Positions 52,653-60,669 of a stretch of 64,000 nt of DNA are shown one piece after another (the stretch's first letter is position 1; the number at the start of each line of letters is the position of its first letter). A program made the position numbers and the translations under genes. Source of the DNA: Aquimonas voraii (GTDB lineage Bacteria > Pseudomonadota > Gammaproteobacteria > Xanthomonadales > Xanthomonadaceae); contig NZ_FNAG01000002.1 of NCBI RefSeq assembly GCF_900101825.1, positions 372,001-436,000 on the forward strand, given 5' to 3'. Below the pieces are notes generated by a model. The model was not told the DNA's origin. It saw nothing but the letters and a program-made list of their open reading frames with translations, and did not search any database.

Positions 52653-53915
52653 TCAAGCCTGGGCCTTGCTCCAGGCCAGCACCGTATCGGCGAAGCGGCG
52701 GATCTCGGCGAAGCGGTTGTACAGCGGCGCCGGGCTGATGCGGATGACGTCGGGCTCGCGCCAGTCGCCGAGCACGCCGTGGGCCGCCAGGTATTCGAAT
52801 AGCGCGCGGCCCTGGGCGCGGCCACCGCGCACGCGCAGCGAGAGTTGCGCCCCTCGGCGTTCGGGCTGCTTCGGCGTCAGCACTTCGAGCACGCTCGACA
52901 GCTCGCGCTCGATCAGCGATTCGAGATAGCCGGTCAGGCGCAGCGAACGTTCGCGCAACGCGGCCATGCCGCCGGCCTCGCGGAACAGCCCCAGCGAGGC
53001 GCGCACCGGAGCAAGAGCGAGGATCGGCGGGTTGCTCATCACCCAACCTTCGGCGCCGGGCGTGGGGTCAAAGCTCGACGCCATCTGGAAGCGCGTCGAC
53101 AGCTTGTGCCCGTACCAGCCGGTCAGGCGGGGCAGGGTGCTGTCGTGCGCATGTCGCTCGTGCACGAAGATGCCGCTGACGGCGCCGGGTCCTGCGTTGA
53201 CGTACTTGTAGTGGCACCAGGTGGCGAAGTCGGCGCCCGAGTCGTGCAGGGCCAGCGGCAGGTTGCCGGCCGCGTGCGCGCAGTCGAAGCCCACCGTCGA
53301 GCCCTGCGCCTTGGCCAGCCGCGCGATCTCCTTGAGATCGAAGGCCTGGCCGGTGCGGTACTGGATGCCCGGCCACAACACCAAGGCGAGCCGCGGGCCG
53401 TGCTGCTCGATGGCGCGCGCGATCGCCGCCATCGAAATCGTCCCGCCCGGCTCATCCGGCTGAACCTCGATCAGGCACTCGGCCGGATCGAAGCCGTGGA
53501 AGCGGATCTGCGACTCCACCGCCTGCCAGTCGGACGGAAACGCCCCGGCCTCGATCAAGATCGCCGGCCGCTCCGGCGTGGGCCGGTAGAAGCTCACCAT
53601 CAGCAGATGCAGGTTTACGGTCAGCGTGTTCATCGCCGCGACCTCGATGGGCTGGGCGCCCACCAGCTCAGCCAGCGGCGCGTTCATCGATTCGAGGTAG
53701 CGCAGCCAAGGGCGCTCGCCCTTGAAGTGGCCTTCCACCGCCAGTTCGCGCCAGACCGCGAGCTCGGCGAGCACCGCTCGCTCGGCGTCCTTCGACTGCA
53801 GGCCCAGCGAATTGCCGACGAAGTAGGCCAGCTCGCCCTCGCCGTGGCGTGGGATGTGGAAGCGCTCGCGGAAGCGGGAGAGCGGGTCGACCTGGTCAAG
53901 CGCGGTGGGATGCAT
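52653..53915 (-). CDS. kynU: Kynureninase
   Basis: 420 residues. PLP enzyme that cleaves kynurenine to anthranilate and alanine (or 3-hydroxykynurenine to 3-hydroxyanthranilate). Cofactor lysine in WCHYKYVNAGPGAVSG; substrate and PLP contacts in FVGNSLGLQSK at the N-terminus and in VGFDCAHAAGNLPL (Asp). The start MHPTALDQVDPLSRF is chosen as the natural N-terminus; upstream in-frame sequence is low quality. No other kyn gene (kynA, kynB) is nearby, so the pathway is dispersed or partial. Confidence 0.94.
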   Translation of the reverse strand: MHPTALDQVDPLSRFRERFHIPRHGEGELAYFVGNSLGLQSKDAERAVLAELAVWRELAVEGHFKGERPWLRYLESMNAPLAELVGAQPIEVAAMNTLTVNLHLLMVSFYRPTPERPAILIEAGAFPSDWQAVESQIRFHGFDPAECLIEVQPDEPGGTISMAAIARAIEQHGPRLALVLWPGIQYRTGQAFDLKEIARLAKAQGSTVGFDCAHAAGNLPLALHDSGADFATWCHYKYVNAGPGAVSGIFVHERHAHDSTLPRLTGWYGHKLSTRFQMASSFDPTPGAEGWVMSNPPILALAPVRASLGLFREAGGMAALRERSLRLTGYLESLIERELSSVLEVLTPKQPERRGAQLSLRVRGGRAQGRALFEYLAAHGVLGDWREPDVIRISPAPLYNRFAEIRRFADTVLAWSKAQA

Positions 53916-54155
53916 CGGCAGGGTCTCGATGGCGGGGCCTGCATGGTACGGAAGTGACGCCAAGGGCGTGGCGATTCGTCGTGCATCTGAGCTGACGCCT
54001 CGCGTCGGGCCACGCACGGACGCAAGGGGTCGGCCCCGGTCCACCATGGCCTCGACGCTCGCTGCGGTACAGCTTCCTTCTTCTGGCTCTGGCGACCGCA
54101 ACCGGAACATCAACACCCACGGCGAGGCTCGAGTCCGGTGCTCGTGGTCGGGTTC

Positions 54156-54173
54156 GGTGGGCCAGGGCCCACC
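54156..54173. repeat. 18-base inverted repeat, copy 2
   Basis: GGTGGGCCAGGGCCCACC, the exact reverse complement of the 18-mer at 17100-17117. Flanks differ, so it is the palindrome itself that is repeated. Confidence 0.6.
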
Positions 54174-54274
54174 CCATGGACGTTCCTGCCTGAGGCGAGG
54201 CGGCGCGCATGGTAGCCATGACTCTCACGGCGGTGATGCAGCGGCTGCCGGCGGCCCTCAAGACCCGCGATCGG

Positions 54275-54297
54275 ATATCCACACCGCCTGTGGATAA
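54275..54297. promoter_or_regulatory. Facing pair of DnaA boxes
   Basis: ATATCCACA (54275-54283, one mismatch) and TGTGGATAA (54289-54297, perfect on the reverse strand) face each other across five bases. A consensus DnaA box is TTATCCACA. No dnaA, dnaN or gyrB in the window. Confidence 0.5.
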
Positions 54298-54393
54298 GTG
54301 TGTGCATGGGTTTGGGGAGCGGCTGCGCAAAGCCCCGCGCATCAAGGGCTTGCTGGACTCTGGTGAAAATCTGACCAAAGCGGGATTCGATAG

Positions 54394-54421
54394 TTGAATC
54401 AATTGCTTACGTGGTTATCTT
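54394..54421 (+). promoter_or_regulatory. Promoter-like pair without a downstream gene
   Basis: TTGAAT (54394-54399), 16 bases, TATCTT (54416-54421). It would transcribe away from kynU and antisense to the membrane protein at 54592-55299. Weak on its own. Confidence 0.3.
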
Positions 54422-54591
54422 GAAGTCGGCTGAGATCCCCGATTCCGGAAACTGTCGCTTGACAGAGCGGCGATTTGCGCTGTGCACAACCTGCGGCCCG
54501 GTCCATCGCCCGCGGCCCTTTGAGGAGCGGCGACGCCTGGGTCTGTCAAGCACTTCCTAGGCGAGTTTCCTGGTGCGGCGTGCGCGACGGT

Positions 54592-55299
54592 CTAGCGGGG
54601 CCGCGTCGCGAACTGCCGCCGGTGGAACACCAGCCATAGATAGGCGATGGCCAGAAGCGGCGAGGCCACGAAGGAGAAGAGCGAGAGCAGGACCACCACG
54701 CCATACGCGGCGTCATTGGCGCTCTGGTCCTCCGCACGGATGCCGCTCATCAGGTTGAACACCACGTGTTCGAGATTGAGCAGGGCGAGTGAGACGACGA
54801 TGAGGGCCAGCGGCAGCAGGCAGGCGACGATCGCTTCCCACGCCTGCAGCCCGGCATCGCGCTTCAGGAACACCAGCAGCAGGGCCACCCGCCAGCTGGC
54901 GACGATGCCGAGGAACCAGGCATTGGTGGCCAGTGCGGCTTCGCCGCTCATGAAGCGTTCGACCGGAATCGCGTAAAGCAGCGCGGGCGGCGAGGTCAGG
55001 CAGACGAACAGCAGCACGTTGCGATAGCTCCAGCGCCGCGCGCGCAGCGGCAGGATCAGCAGCCACAGCAGCAGGGCCAGCGAGAACACATAAGCCACCG
55101 AGCCCAGCCCGGCGAGCTGCCACAGCTCGGCGCGCGGGTTGTCCCTGTAGCGGCCGATGCCGGCCAGCCAGCTCATGGCCAGCCCGAAGCCCAGATAGGC
55201 TCCGGCATGCGAGCGCACGCCCGGGCCCATGCGCCGGAACGTCAGCAGGCGGCCGACGTCGCGCGGCAGCTCCGTCCACAGGTTCAGCTGTGGAACCAC
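54592..55299 (-). CDS. Uncharacterised multi-span membrane protein
   Basis: 235 residues with about five or six spans, for example LGSVAYVFSLALLLWLLILP, VLLFVCLTSPPALLYAI and VVLLSLFSFVASPLLAIAYL. The overall pattern is similar to Yip1-domain proteins of bacteria, but the match is loose. No catalytic motif. Its first 16 bases overlap the end of the SnoaL-like gene upstream, so the two are co-translated. Function unknown. Confidence 0.7.
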   Translation of the reverse strand: MVPQLNLWTELPRDVGRLLTFRRMGPGVRSHAGAYLGFGLAMSWLAGIGRYRDNPRAELWQLAGLGSVAYVFSLALLLWLLILPLRARRWSYRNVLLFVCLTSPPALLYAIPVERFMSGEAALATNAWFLGIVASWRVALLLVFLKRDAGLQAWEAIVACLLPLALIVVSLALLNLEHVVFNLMSGIRAEDQSANDAAYGVVVLLSLFSFVASPLLAIAYLWLVFHRRQFATRPR

Positions 55300-55616
55300 A
55301 CGCAGCGGATCAGGCCGCCGCTGATGCGATACACCGCAACGACCTCGAAGGGCTGCTCGCGCAGGCCGCTGACGCGCTCATGGTCGACCACGGTGTCGCC
55401 GACGGCGATGCGGTTGACCAGCTCGGCGTGCAGGGCCGGCAGGTGGAAGCGCTCGTTGGCGTAGAACTCACCGAGCGCCGCCCGACCACGCAGGCTGGGC
55501 TCCGCGGCCGGCATGCGCCAAACCTCGACATCCTCGGCGTAGACCTCCAGAAAGCGCTGCAGGTCGTGGGCGTTGTAGGCATCGAGCTGGTGCTGGGCGA
55601 CTTCGATCGGGCTCAC
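55284..55616 (-). CDS. SnoaL/NTF2-like protein
   Basis: 110 residues from a GTG start (VSPIEVAQHQLDAYN). Pattern of an NTF2 fold: N-terminal helices with QLDAYNAHDLQRFLEVYAEDV, then strands ending AVYRISGGLIRCVWFHS. Members bind or convert small hydrophobic molecules; this group is usually uncharacterised. No reliable active-site set. Overlaps the downstream membrane protein by 16 bases. The GTG start is favoured because upstream sequence does not fit the fold. Confidence 0.75.
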   Translation of the reverse strand: MSPIEVAQHQLDAYNAHDLQRFLEVYAEDVEVWRMPAAEPSLRGRAALGEFYANERFHLPALHAELVNRIAVGDTVVDHERVSGLREQPFEVVAVYRISGGLIRCVWFHS

Positions 55617-55689
55617 GTGCGGTTCTCGTTCGGGCTGGCGCCCGCAATCTGCCACAGAGCAGGGCGTGCGGGCAGGGGCCGGGTTCGCC

Positions 55690-56493
55690 TCAGCAGGTGC
55701 AGATCGAAGGCGTCGAGCCCACTGACCGCAGGATCGCGTTGAACACCTCGACCGTGAAACGCCCGCGGTTGAAGGCCACGTCGAACAGGGGCACGGACAC
55801 GACGCCGATCCAGACCACATAGCCGAAGCCGACGTAGTCACTGAACAGGATGGTGCGCAGCCAGTCCTGACCGAAGAGATAGAAGCCGGCGACGATCACG
55901 GTGGCGGTCAGGATCAGCAGCGCGCTCGGCAACAGGAGTGGGCCGGCCCGTCTGCGCAGTGCGGCGGTCAGTCCTACCGCAAGCAGCACCAGCGCGTTGG
56001 CGCCGGTGAAGATGCGGAACTCGCGATGCAGCGTGTCGGCGAGATCCCGGTATTGCGACTGCAGAAAGCCCTTCAGCCGTTCACTCGCGTGCTCGAGGTT
56101 GGCGATCTCCAGTCGTGCGCCTCGGGTCGAGCTGATGCGCAGTCTCTGGCGGCAATCGCAGTCGGGCCGCAGCATGTCGTTGATGACGGCATCGATGCGC
56201 TGTGGCAGGCCCGAGGCGATATCGGCCTTCAGTTGGGCGATGCGTTCGGACTGACTCGCAAGCATGCGTTCGGCCACACGGCCGAGGCCTGTGTCCCGCA
56301 TCCGCTCGATGCCCGCATCTGCGCGCGCACGCAGTTCACTGGCCACAACCTGTCTGAGCGCGGATTCGAGTTGGATCGGCGCCAGCCACGAGACGAGGAA
56401 GGCGAGGCCGAACAGCAGCGCCGCGCCAAAGCCCAGGACCTTCAGAAAGCCGCTGTAGCGATGCGGATCCAGAATCGACTCGGTCGACGACAT
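55690..56493 (-). CDS. Membrane protein with extracytoplasmic coiled coil
   Basis: 267 residues. One span near the N-terminus (about 20-40, ALLFGLAFLVSWLAPI), then about 110 charged helical residues likely to form a coiled coil, with a Cys-x-Cys (RPDCDCRQRL), then three spans (about 165-240). The C-terminus is STPSICTC. The start MSSTESILDPHRYS fits the first span. No family recognised. Upstream and downstream genes are in the same direction but separated by 73 and 98 bases. Confidence 0.65.
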   Translation of the reverse strand: MSSTESILDPHRYSGFLKVLGFGAALLFGLAFLVSWLAPIQLESALRQVVASELRARADAGIERMRDTGLGRVAERMLASQSERIAQLKADIASGLPQRIDAVINDMLRPDCDCRQRLRISSTRGARLEIANLEHASERLKGFLQSQYRDLADTLHREFRIFTGANALVLLAVGLTAALRRRAGPLLLPSALLILTATVIVAGFYLFGQDWLRTILFSDYVGFGYVVWIGVVSVPLFDVAFNRGRFTVEVFNAILRSVGSTPSICTC

Positions 56494-56591
56494 GGCGGCC
56501 TTGATGCGTTGAGGAACTGCAAAAGCTACGGAGCGCGGCGGGCTGTTCGGACGCACGCATTCGCAGCGCGAGACCGGTCCCAGGGGCCGAC

Positions 56592-57032
56592 TTATGCCTT
56601 TGCCAGTCGCTGCCGGGCTTCCGCCGCCGCGAAGCCCGCCAGCGGGAGGCAGATCGCGGTCAGCGCCATGAACCAGGAGGGGTGCGGAATCATCGCGAAG
56701 TTGGCGATGGCACCCAGCAGAACGACTGCCGCGATCACGCCGGCGTAGAGGCGCGGGCGGCGGCCGGCGAGGGTTGCCGCGAGCAGACCGCCCGCAAAGA
56801 CGCCCAGCAGCCAGGCCAACAGGACGAACAGGAGCGCACCGACCGGCATCGACGACACATGCGCCGCGAGCGCCTGCAGATCGTCCGCCTTCAATCCCGC
56901 CGGCGGAGGGTACAGTCGATGGCCCACCCATTCGACGCCGGCGATGATCAGGCCGGCGGCGATGACTCCCGCCACGGTGGCGCCGCCGCCCCGCAAAAAG
57001 CTCCGAACAATCTCTCCCCGAGTGCGAGCCAT
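56592..57032 (-). CDS. Small hydrophobic membrane protein
   Basis: 146 residues with four spans (VAGVIAAGLIIAGVEWVG; VGALLFVLLAWLLGVFAGGL; LYAGVIAAVVLLGAIANFAM; FMALTAICLPLAGFAAA). Ends in AEARQRLAKA. No motif. It lies 42 bases after the condensin-like ATPase gene in the same direction, in the slot where a nuclease gene would be expected in a Wadjet system; it is clearly not a nuclease. Function unknown. Confidence 0.7.
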   Translation of the reverse strand: MARTRGEIVRSFLRGGGATVAGVIAAGLIIAGVEWVGHRLYPPPAGLKADDLQALAAHVSSMPVGALLFVLLAWLLGVFAGGLLAATLAGRRPRLYAGVIAAVVLLGAIANFAMIPHPSWFMALTAICLPLAGFAAAEARQRLAKA

Positions 57033-57074
57033 CCGGCTTCTCCTGGCCGACGCGCGAAATGCGGCCTTGGAATG

Positions 57075-59876
57075 CTACGCCGCCGCCTCGCTGTCGTCAG
57101 CCCGCCGCAGCACTGCCACCGGCTGCGCCCAGGGGCTGCCGGGCCGGCGCTTGCTGGTGACGAGCGTGAGCTCGGAAGGCTGGAAGACGTTGATGTTGTG
57201 AGTCACCGGCGTGGTCAGCACGTACTGCGCGCGGGTGGCCTTCAAGAACGCGCTGACCTTGTCGATGTTGAAGATGTCGAGGTGGGCGAAGGGCTCGTCG
57301 ATGAAGACGAAGCCGCCGGGGCGGTGCTCGTCGCGCATCAGGGCCACCAGCAGCAGCAGGGATTTCATGACCTGCTGGCCGCCCGAGGCTTCGCCGTCGT
57401 CCATGCCGATCCAGCCCTTCTTGTCGAACTCGAAGCGCACGATCAGGCCGGACTGCGCCAGAGCGAGGTCATCGCGGCCGAACTCGGGCAGGTCGACTTC
57501 GACGCCAATGCCCGCCAGCTCCGCCAGGTGCCGCAGGTTGCGGGCGTACTGGCGCAGGGTCGCGCGCAGCACGCTCAAGTACGCGCCGCGCGCTTCCTCG
57601 GTGCTCTTGCGTGCGCGCTCGGCGTGCGCGCCGCGGCGTTCGAGGTCGGTTTTCAGCGCCAGATGGTCGTCGGCCAGCTTGTCGCGCAGGCCGAGCACGT
57701 TGTCGTCGGTTTCCCAGTGGCCCTCGCGCAGGCGTGCCTCCAGGCGATCGACCTCGCGGCGCACCGCCTGCGGCGTTTCGTAGGCTTCGCGCAGCTCTGC
57801 GAGTGCAGCGACCGTGCGCTTCTCGAACGGAATGCCGGCGCGCTTCTTGCGGAAGGCCAAGAGCCGCTGCAGCTGCTCCTGACGCGCGCCCAGCAGGCTG
57901 CGCTCGGCCTCGCTGCGCTGGCGTTCTTCCTGCTTGAGCTCGCCATCGAGGCGGTCGCGCTCGCGCGAGTTCTGCTGGCGGCGCTGCTGCGCTTCGGTGA
58001 AGGCCGATTCGGCGGCGGCGAAGGTCTCCGCAGCGCGCAGCACCGCGGCTTCCAGCAGCTCGCGCTGGCTTTCGGCCTCGGCGAACTCTTCGGCGCGCGC
58101 GGTAAGCTGGGCGCCCGCCTGGCTGCCTTTCAACTGGGCTTCGATCTCGTTGATGCGCTGGCTGAGCATGCGCCGCTCGTCGACCAGCGCCAGCAGGCGC
58201 GATTCGAGTTCCGCCAGACGCGATTCGCCCTCGCGCAGCTGGCGCTCGCGCGCGGCGGTGCCGAAGTAGCTGTCGTCGACACCGAGGTGGCGTCCGCCGC
58301 GGCGTTCCTTGTAGTAGCCGGCCGGCGTGATCCACTCCTGCTCGCGCGGCAGATGCGCGCCGTGTTTGACCTCATCCACGCGCTGGATGCGCTCCAGCTG
58401 GCGCGGCAGCCATTCGGGGGGCGGGGCGGTGAACTCGACCACGTCCAGCAGGCTGCCGGGCGAGGCCTTGCCGACCGGCGCGCGGTCGGCGACCACGAAA
58501 TGCTTGTAGCGCAGGCGCTCACCGATGGCCCAGGCGGCTTCGCGGTCCTTGGCGTCTTCCAGCAGCACCACGTGGCGATAGCCGGCCAGCACGCCCTCGA
58601 CCGCGGCCTGCCAGGTGGAATCCGTGATCTCGACGATCTCGCTGAGCATGCGGTGGGCGATGCCGGCGCGATCGAGTTCGGCGCGGAACTGGCTCTCGAA
58701 TTCCGGCACGTAGCGACGGCCGCTGCGCCAGGCCTGCAGGCGGCTCTTCAGCGATTCGAGTTCGCGATGGGTCGACTGCTCCTCGCTGCCCAGCGCTCCA
58801 GCCTTGGCGCGCAGGCTTTGCGCTTCTTCGCTGAGCGCGCGCACATCGACCTGGTCCTGCGTTTCCAGCTGCGCATTGAGGCGATCGCGCTGCTGCAGCA
58901 CCACCGAGTTGGCGGTATGCGCGGCACGCGCGCGCTCCAGCGCCTTCATCGCCGCCTGGCGGGCTTCCTCGGCCGCGCCCTGTTCGGCGCGCAGGCGCAG
59001 CTCGCCCTCGTCGCATTCGGCGATCAGGTGCACCAATTCGCTGCGCTCGGCCAGCAGTTCGCGCGCCTTGCGACGCTGCACCGCCAGTTGCGGCCGCGCG
59101 TTGCGGATCGCCGCCAGCTGCTCGGCCAGCTCGACCCGCGGCAGCACGTCGATCATCAGGTCCTGGCGCTCGCGCTTCAGCGCCTGCCACTCGCCGTAGG
59201 CGCGTGCGCGGCCCTCCGCCGCCTGCAGGCTGACGCCGAGCAGGTTGAGCTGGTGATTGAGCGAGGCCAATTCGCGCTCGGCTTCTTCCTGCTCGTTGCG
59301 GGCGCGCTGGTAGTCGTCCAGCGTGGCCTTGTCGCCGAACACGTCGAACACGAGATCGAGGAGGGCGCGCGGCGAGAGCTGGCAGAGCTTGTCGGTCGCG
59401 CCCTGTTCCAGCGTCAGCACGCGGCGGATCGCGCCCGAGAGGCCGGCCGCTTCGAGGCGGATGCGGTAGTCGCGCAGTCCGATCCACTCGCCGCGCTGAT
59501 CGGCCTCCTCGATGCTGGCCGAGCCCGCGAGGATGGCGAACTGCCGGGTCCACTCGCCGCCCTTCTTCTGTATGCGGCAGAACAGGGTGGCCTGTCCGTC
59601 CATGATCGGGAAGAACGGCCGCGCGCCGGTCGGCCCCGGCGTGTTGCCGACCACCGCGCGCAGCCAGGCGAAGGGCTTGCCGTTGTGGCGCAGATAGCTC
59701 TTGAAGTCGCGGTTGCCGGCGCAGTCGATGGTCAGCAGGGTGCGCAGGGCATCGAGCAGGGTGGTCTTGCCCGAGCCGTTGGGGCCGACGACGGTGATGA
59801 TGTGGGCGTCCATCGGCAGGCTGAAGCGCTCCCAGTAGTCCCAGTGGACGACTTCGAGCTCGCGGAATTCGAACAT
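57075..59876 (-). CDS. mksB: SMC-like ATPase of a MksB-type condensin
   Basis: 933 residues. Walker A GPNGSGKT (31-38), long paired coiled coils (about 210-400 and 540-780) around a hinge (about 410-500), signature ASGGQ (830-834) and Walker B FVFIDEP (856-862). The architecture is MukB/MksB-like and the length close to Pseudomonas MksB. It would act as a dimer that loops DNA for chromosome compaction or segregation. Third gene of a tight operon (four bases after mksE). The neighbouring MksE-like and MksF-like products support the call; sequence alone also allows a Wadjet JetC reading. Confidence 0.8.
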   Translation of the reverse strand: MFEFRELEVVHWDYWERFSLPMDAHIITVVGPNGSGKTTLLDALRTLLTIDCAGNRDFKSYLRHNGKPFAWLRAVVGNTPGPTGARPFFPIMDGQATLFCRIQKKGGEWTRQFAILAGSASIEEADQRGEWIGLRDYRIRLEAAGLSGAIRRVLTLEQGATDKLCQLSPRALLDLVFDVFGDKATLDDYQRARNEQEEAERELASLNHQLNLLGVSLQAAEGRARAYGEWQALKRERQDLMIDVLPRVELAEQLAAIRNARPQLAVQRRKARELLAERSELVHLIAECDEGELRLRAEQGAAEEARQAAMKALERARAAHTANSVVLQQRDRLNAQLETQDQVDVRALSEEAQSLRAKAGALGSEEQSTHRELESLKSRLQAWRSGRRYVPEFESQFRAELDRAGIAHRMLSEIVEITDSTWQAAVEGVLAGYRHVVLLEDAKDREAAWAIGERLRYKHFVVADRAPVGKASPGSLLDVVEFTAPPPEWLPRQLERIQRVDEVKHGAHLPREQEWITPAGYYKERRGGRHLGVDDSYFGTAARERQLREGESRLAELESRLLALVDERRMLSQRINEIEAQLKGSQAGAQLTARAEEFAEAESQRELLEAAVLRAAETFAAAESAFTEAQQRRQQNSRERDRLDGELKQEERQRSEAERSLLGARQEQLQRLLAFRKKRAGIPFEKRTVAALAELREAYETPQAVRREVDRLEARLREGHWETDDNVLGLRDKLADDHLALKTDLERRGAHAERARKSTEEARGAYLSVLRATLRQYARNLRHLAELAGIGVEVDLPEFGRDDLALAQSGLIVRFEFDKKGWIGMDDGEASGGQQVMKSLLLLVALMRDEHRPGGFVFIDEPFAHLDIFNIDKVSAFLKATRAQYVLTTPVTHNINVFQPSELTLVTSKRRPGSPWAQPVAVLRRADDSEAAA

Positions 59877-59880
59877 GGCC

Positions 59881-60669
59881 TCAGGCTCCCTGCGGGCTGC
59901 TGTCGGTGCCGGCGTCCATCGCCAGCGGCGCGTCCCACGCGGTCTCGTCGGTGTCCGACTCGGGCAGCGTGCTGTCCTCCTCTTCGGCGGAGGGCAGCGG
60001 CGCCTCCGCGAGGCGGATCGCGCGCTCGGCGCGCGCGGCCGGACTCAGGATGTCGGACAGTGCACCATCGAGGATGCGCCGGCTGGTGCGCTCGTAGTCG
60101 AAGGCCAGATCGAGCAGCGGGCCTTCGCTGAGCTCACCGGCGCGGCGCTGGATGAAGCCGTGGCGCGCCAGCACGCCCAGGTTGACGTTGACCGCCATCT
60201 TGCCGCCCAGCTTGTCGGCGAAGTCGGCGATCAGGGTGCGTTCGCTCAAGGTCGGCGACACGCCGGCGTGCACCGGGATGGGCTTTTCTTCGGCGAACAT
60301 CTGCGCCTGCTGGGCGCTGGCGGAGTCCGCGTCCTGCCGCTCCACCTGACGTTGGCGCTTGGGCAGGATGATCAGCGCCCACAGCACCACCAGCAGGGCC
60401 ATCGCGTTGCGATCCAGCTGCAGCTGGTTGGACAGCCAGCCCTGATCCTGGGCGAAGATCGCTTTCTCCTGCGCACGTGCCAGCGCCACGCCGATGTGGG
60501 CGGCATAGGGATGCTCGCGCAGCACCAGGCCAGCGGCTTCGAGGCGCTTGTCGAGATCGGCCCGGAAGGGCTCGTCCAAGAGGGCGCGGCGCGCCAGTTC
60601 GTCTTCGCGTGGCAGCCAGCGCTGGGCCAACAGACGCGCGATCAGGGTGGCGACAGGGTCCTGCATCAT
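59881..60669 (-). CDS. mksE: MksE-like condensin subunit
   Basis: 262 residues. Helical protein with winged-helix features: LAQRWLPREDELARRALL at the N-terminus, NLGVLARHGFIQRR, and LLDLAFDYERTSRRILDGAL. An acidic C-terminal tail (about 225-262) is rich in Asp, Glu and Ser. In MksBEF and MukBEF the E subunit binds the kleisin F and limits ATPase engagement. Its start overlaps the upstream stop (ATGA) and mksB follows after four bases. Assignment rests on size, fold pattern and operon order; no close motif is available. Confidence 0.7.
   Translation of the reverse strand: MMQDPVATLIARLLAQRWLPREDELARRALLDEPFRADLDKRLEAAGLVLREHPYAAHIGVALARAQEKAIFAQDQGWLSNQLQLDRNAMALLVVLWALIILPKRQRQVERQDADSASAQQAQMFAEEKPIPVHAGVSPTLSERTLIADFADKLGGKMAVNVNLGVLARHGFIQRRAGELSEGPLLDLAFDYERTSRRILDGALSDILSPAARAERAIRLAEAPLPSAEEEDSTLPESDTDETAWDAPLAMDAGTDSSPQGA

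Larger units (their letters stand above)
53916..54591. other. 676-base intergenic region, no gene accepted
   Basis: Lies between kynU and an uncharacterised membrane gene. It holds an 18-base inverted repeat (54156-54173), a pair of facing DnaA boxes (54275-54297), a less GC-rich stretch (about 54365-54430) and a promoter-like pair on the plus strand (54394-54421) with no gene after it. No convincing protein frame or tRNA. Confidence 0.6.

Noticed and set aside
54275-54297. Replication origin
   Set aside because: Only two DnaA boxes are present, and dnaA, dnaN, rpmH and gyrB are absent from the window.
56682-60131. 1149-codon open frame on the plus strand over the mks operon
   Set aside because: Antisense shadow of mksB; mksB has Walker A, signature and Walker B motifs and the shadow has none.
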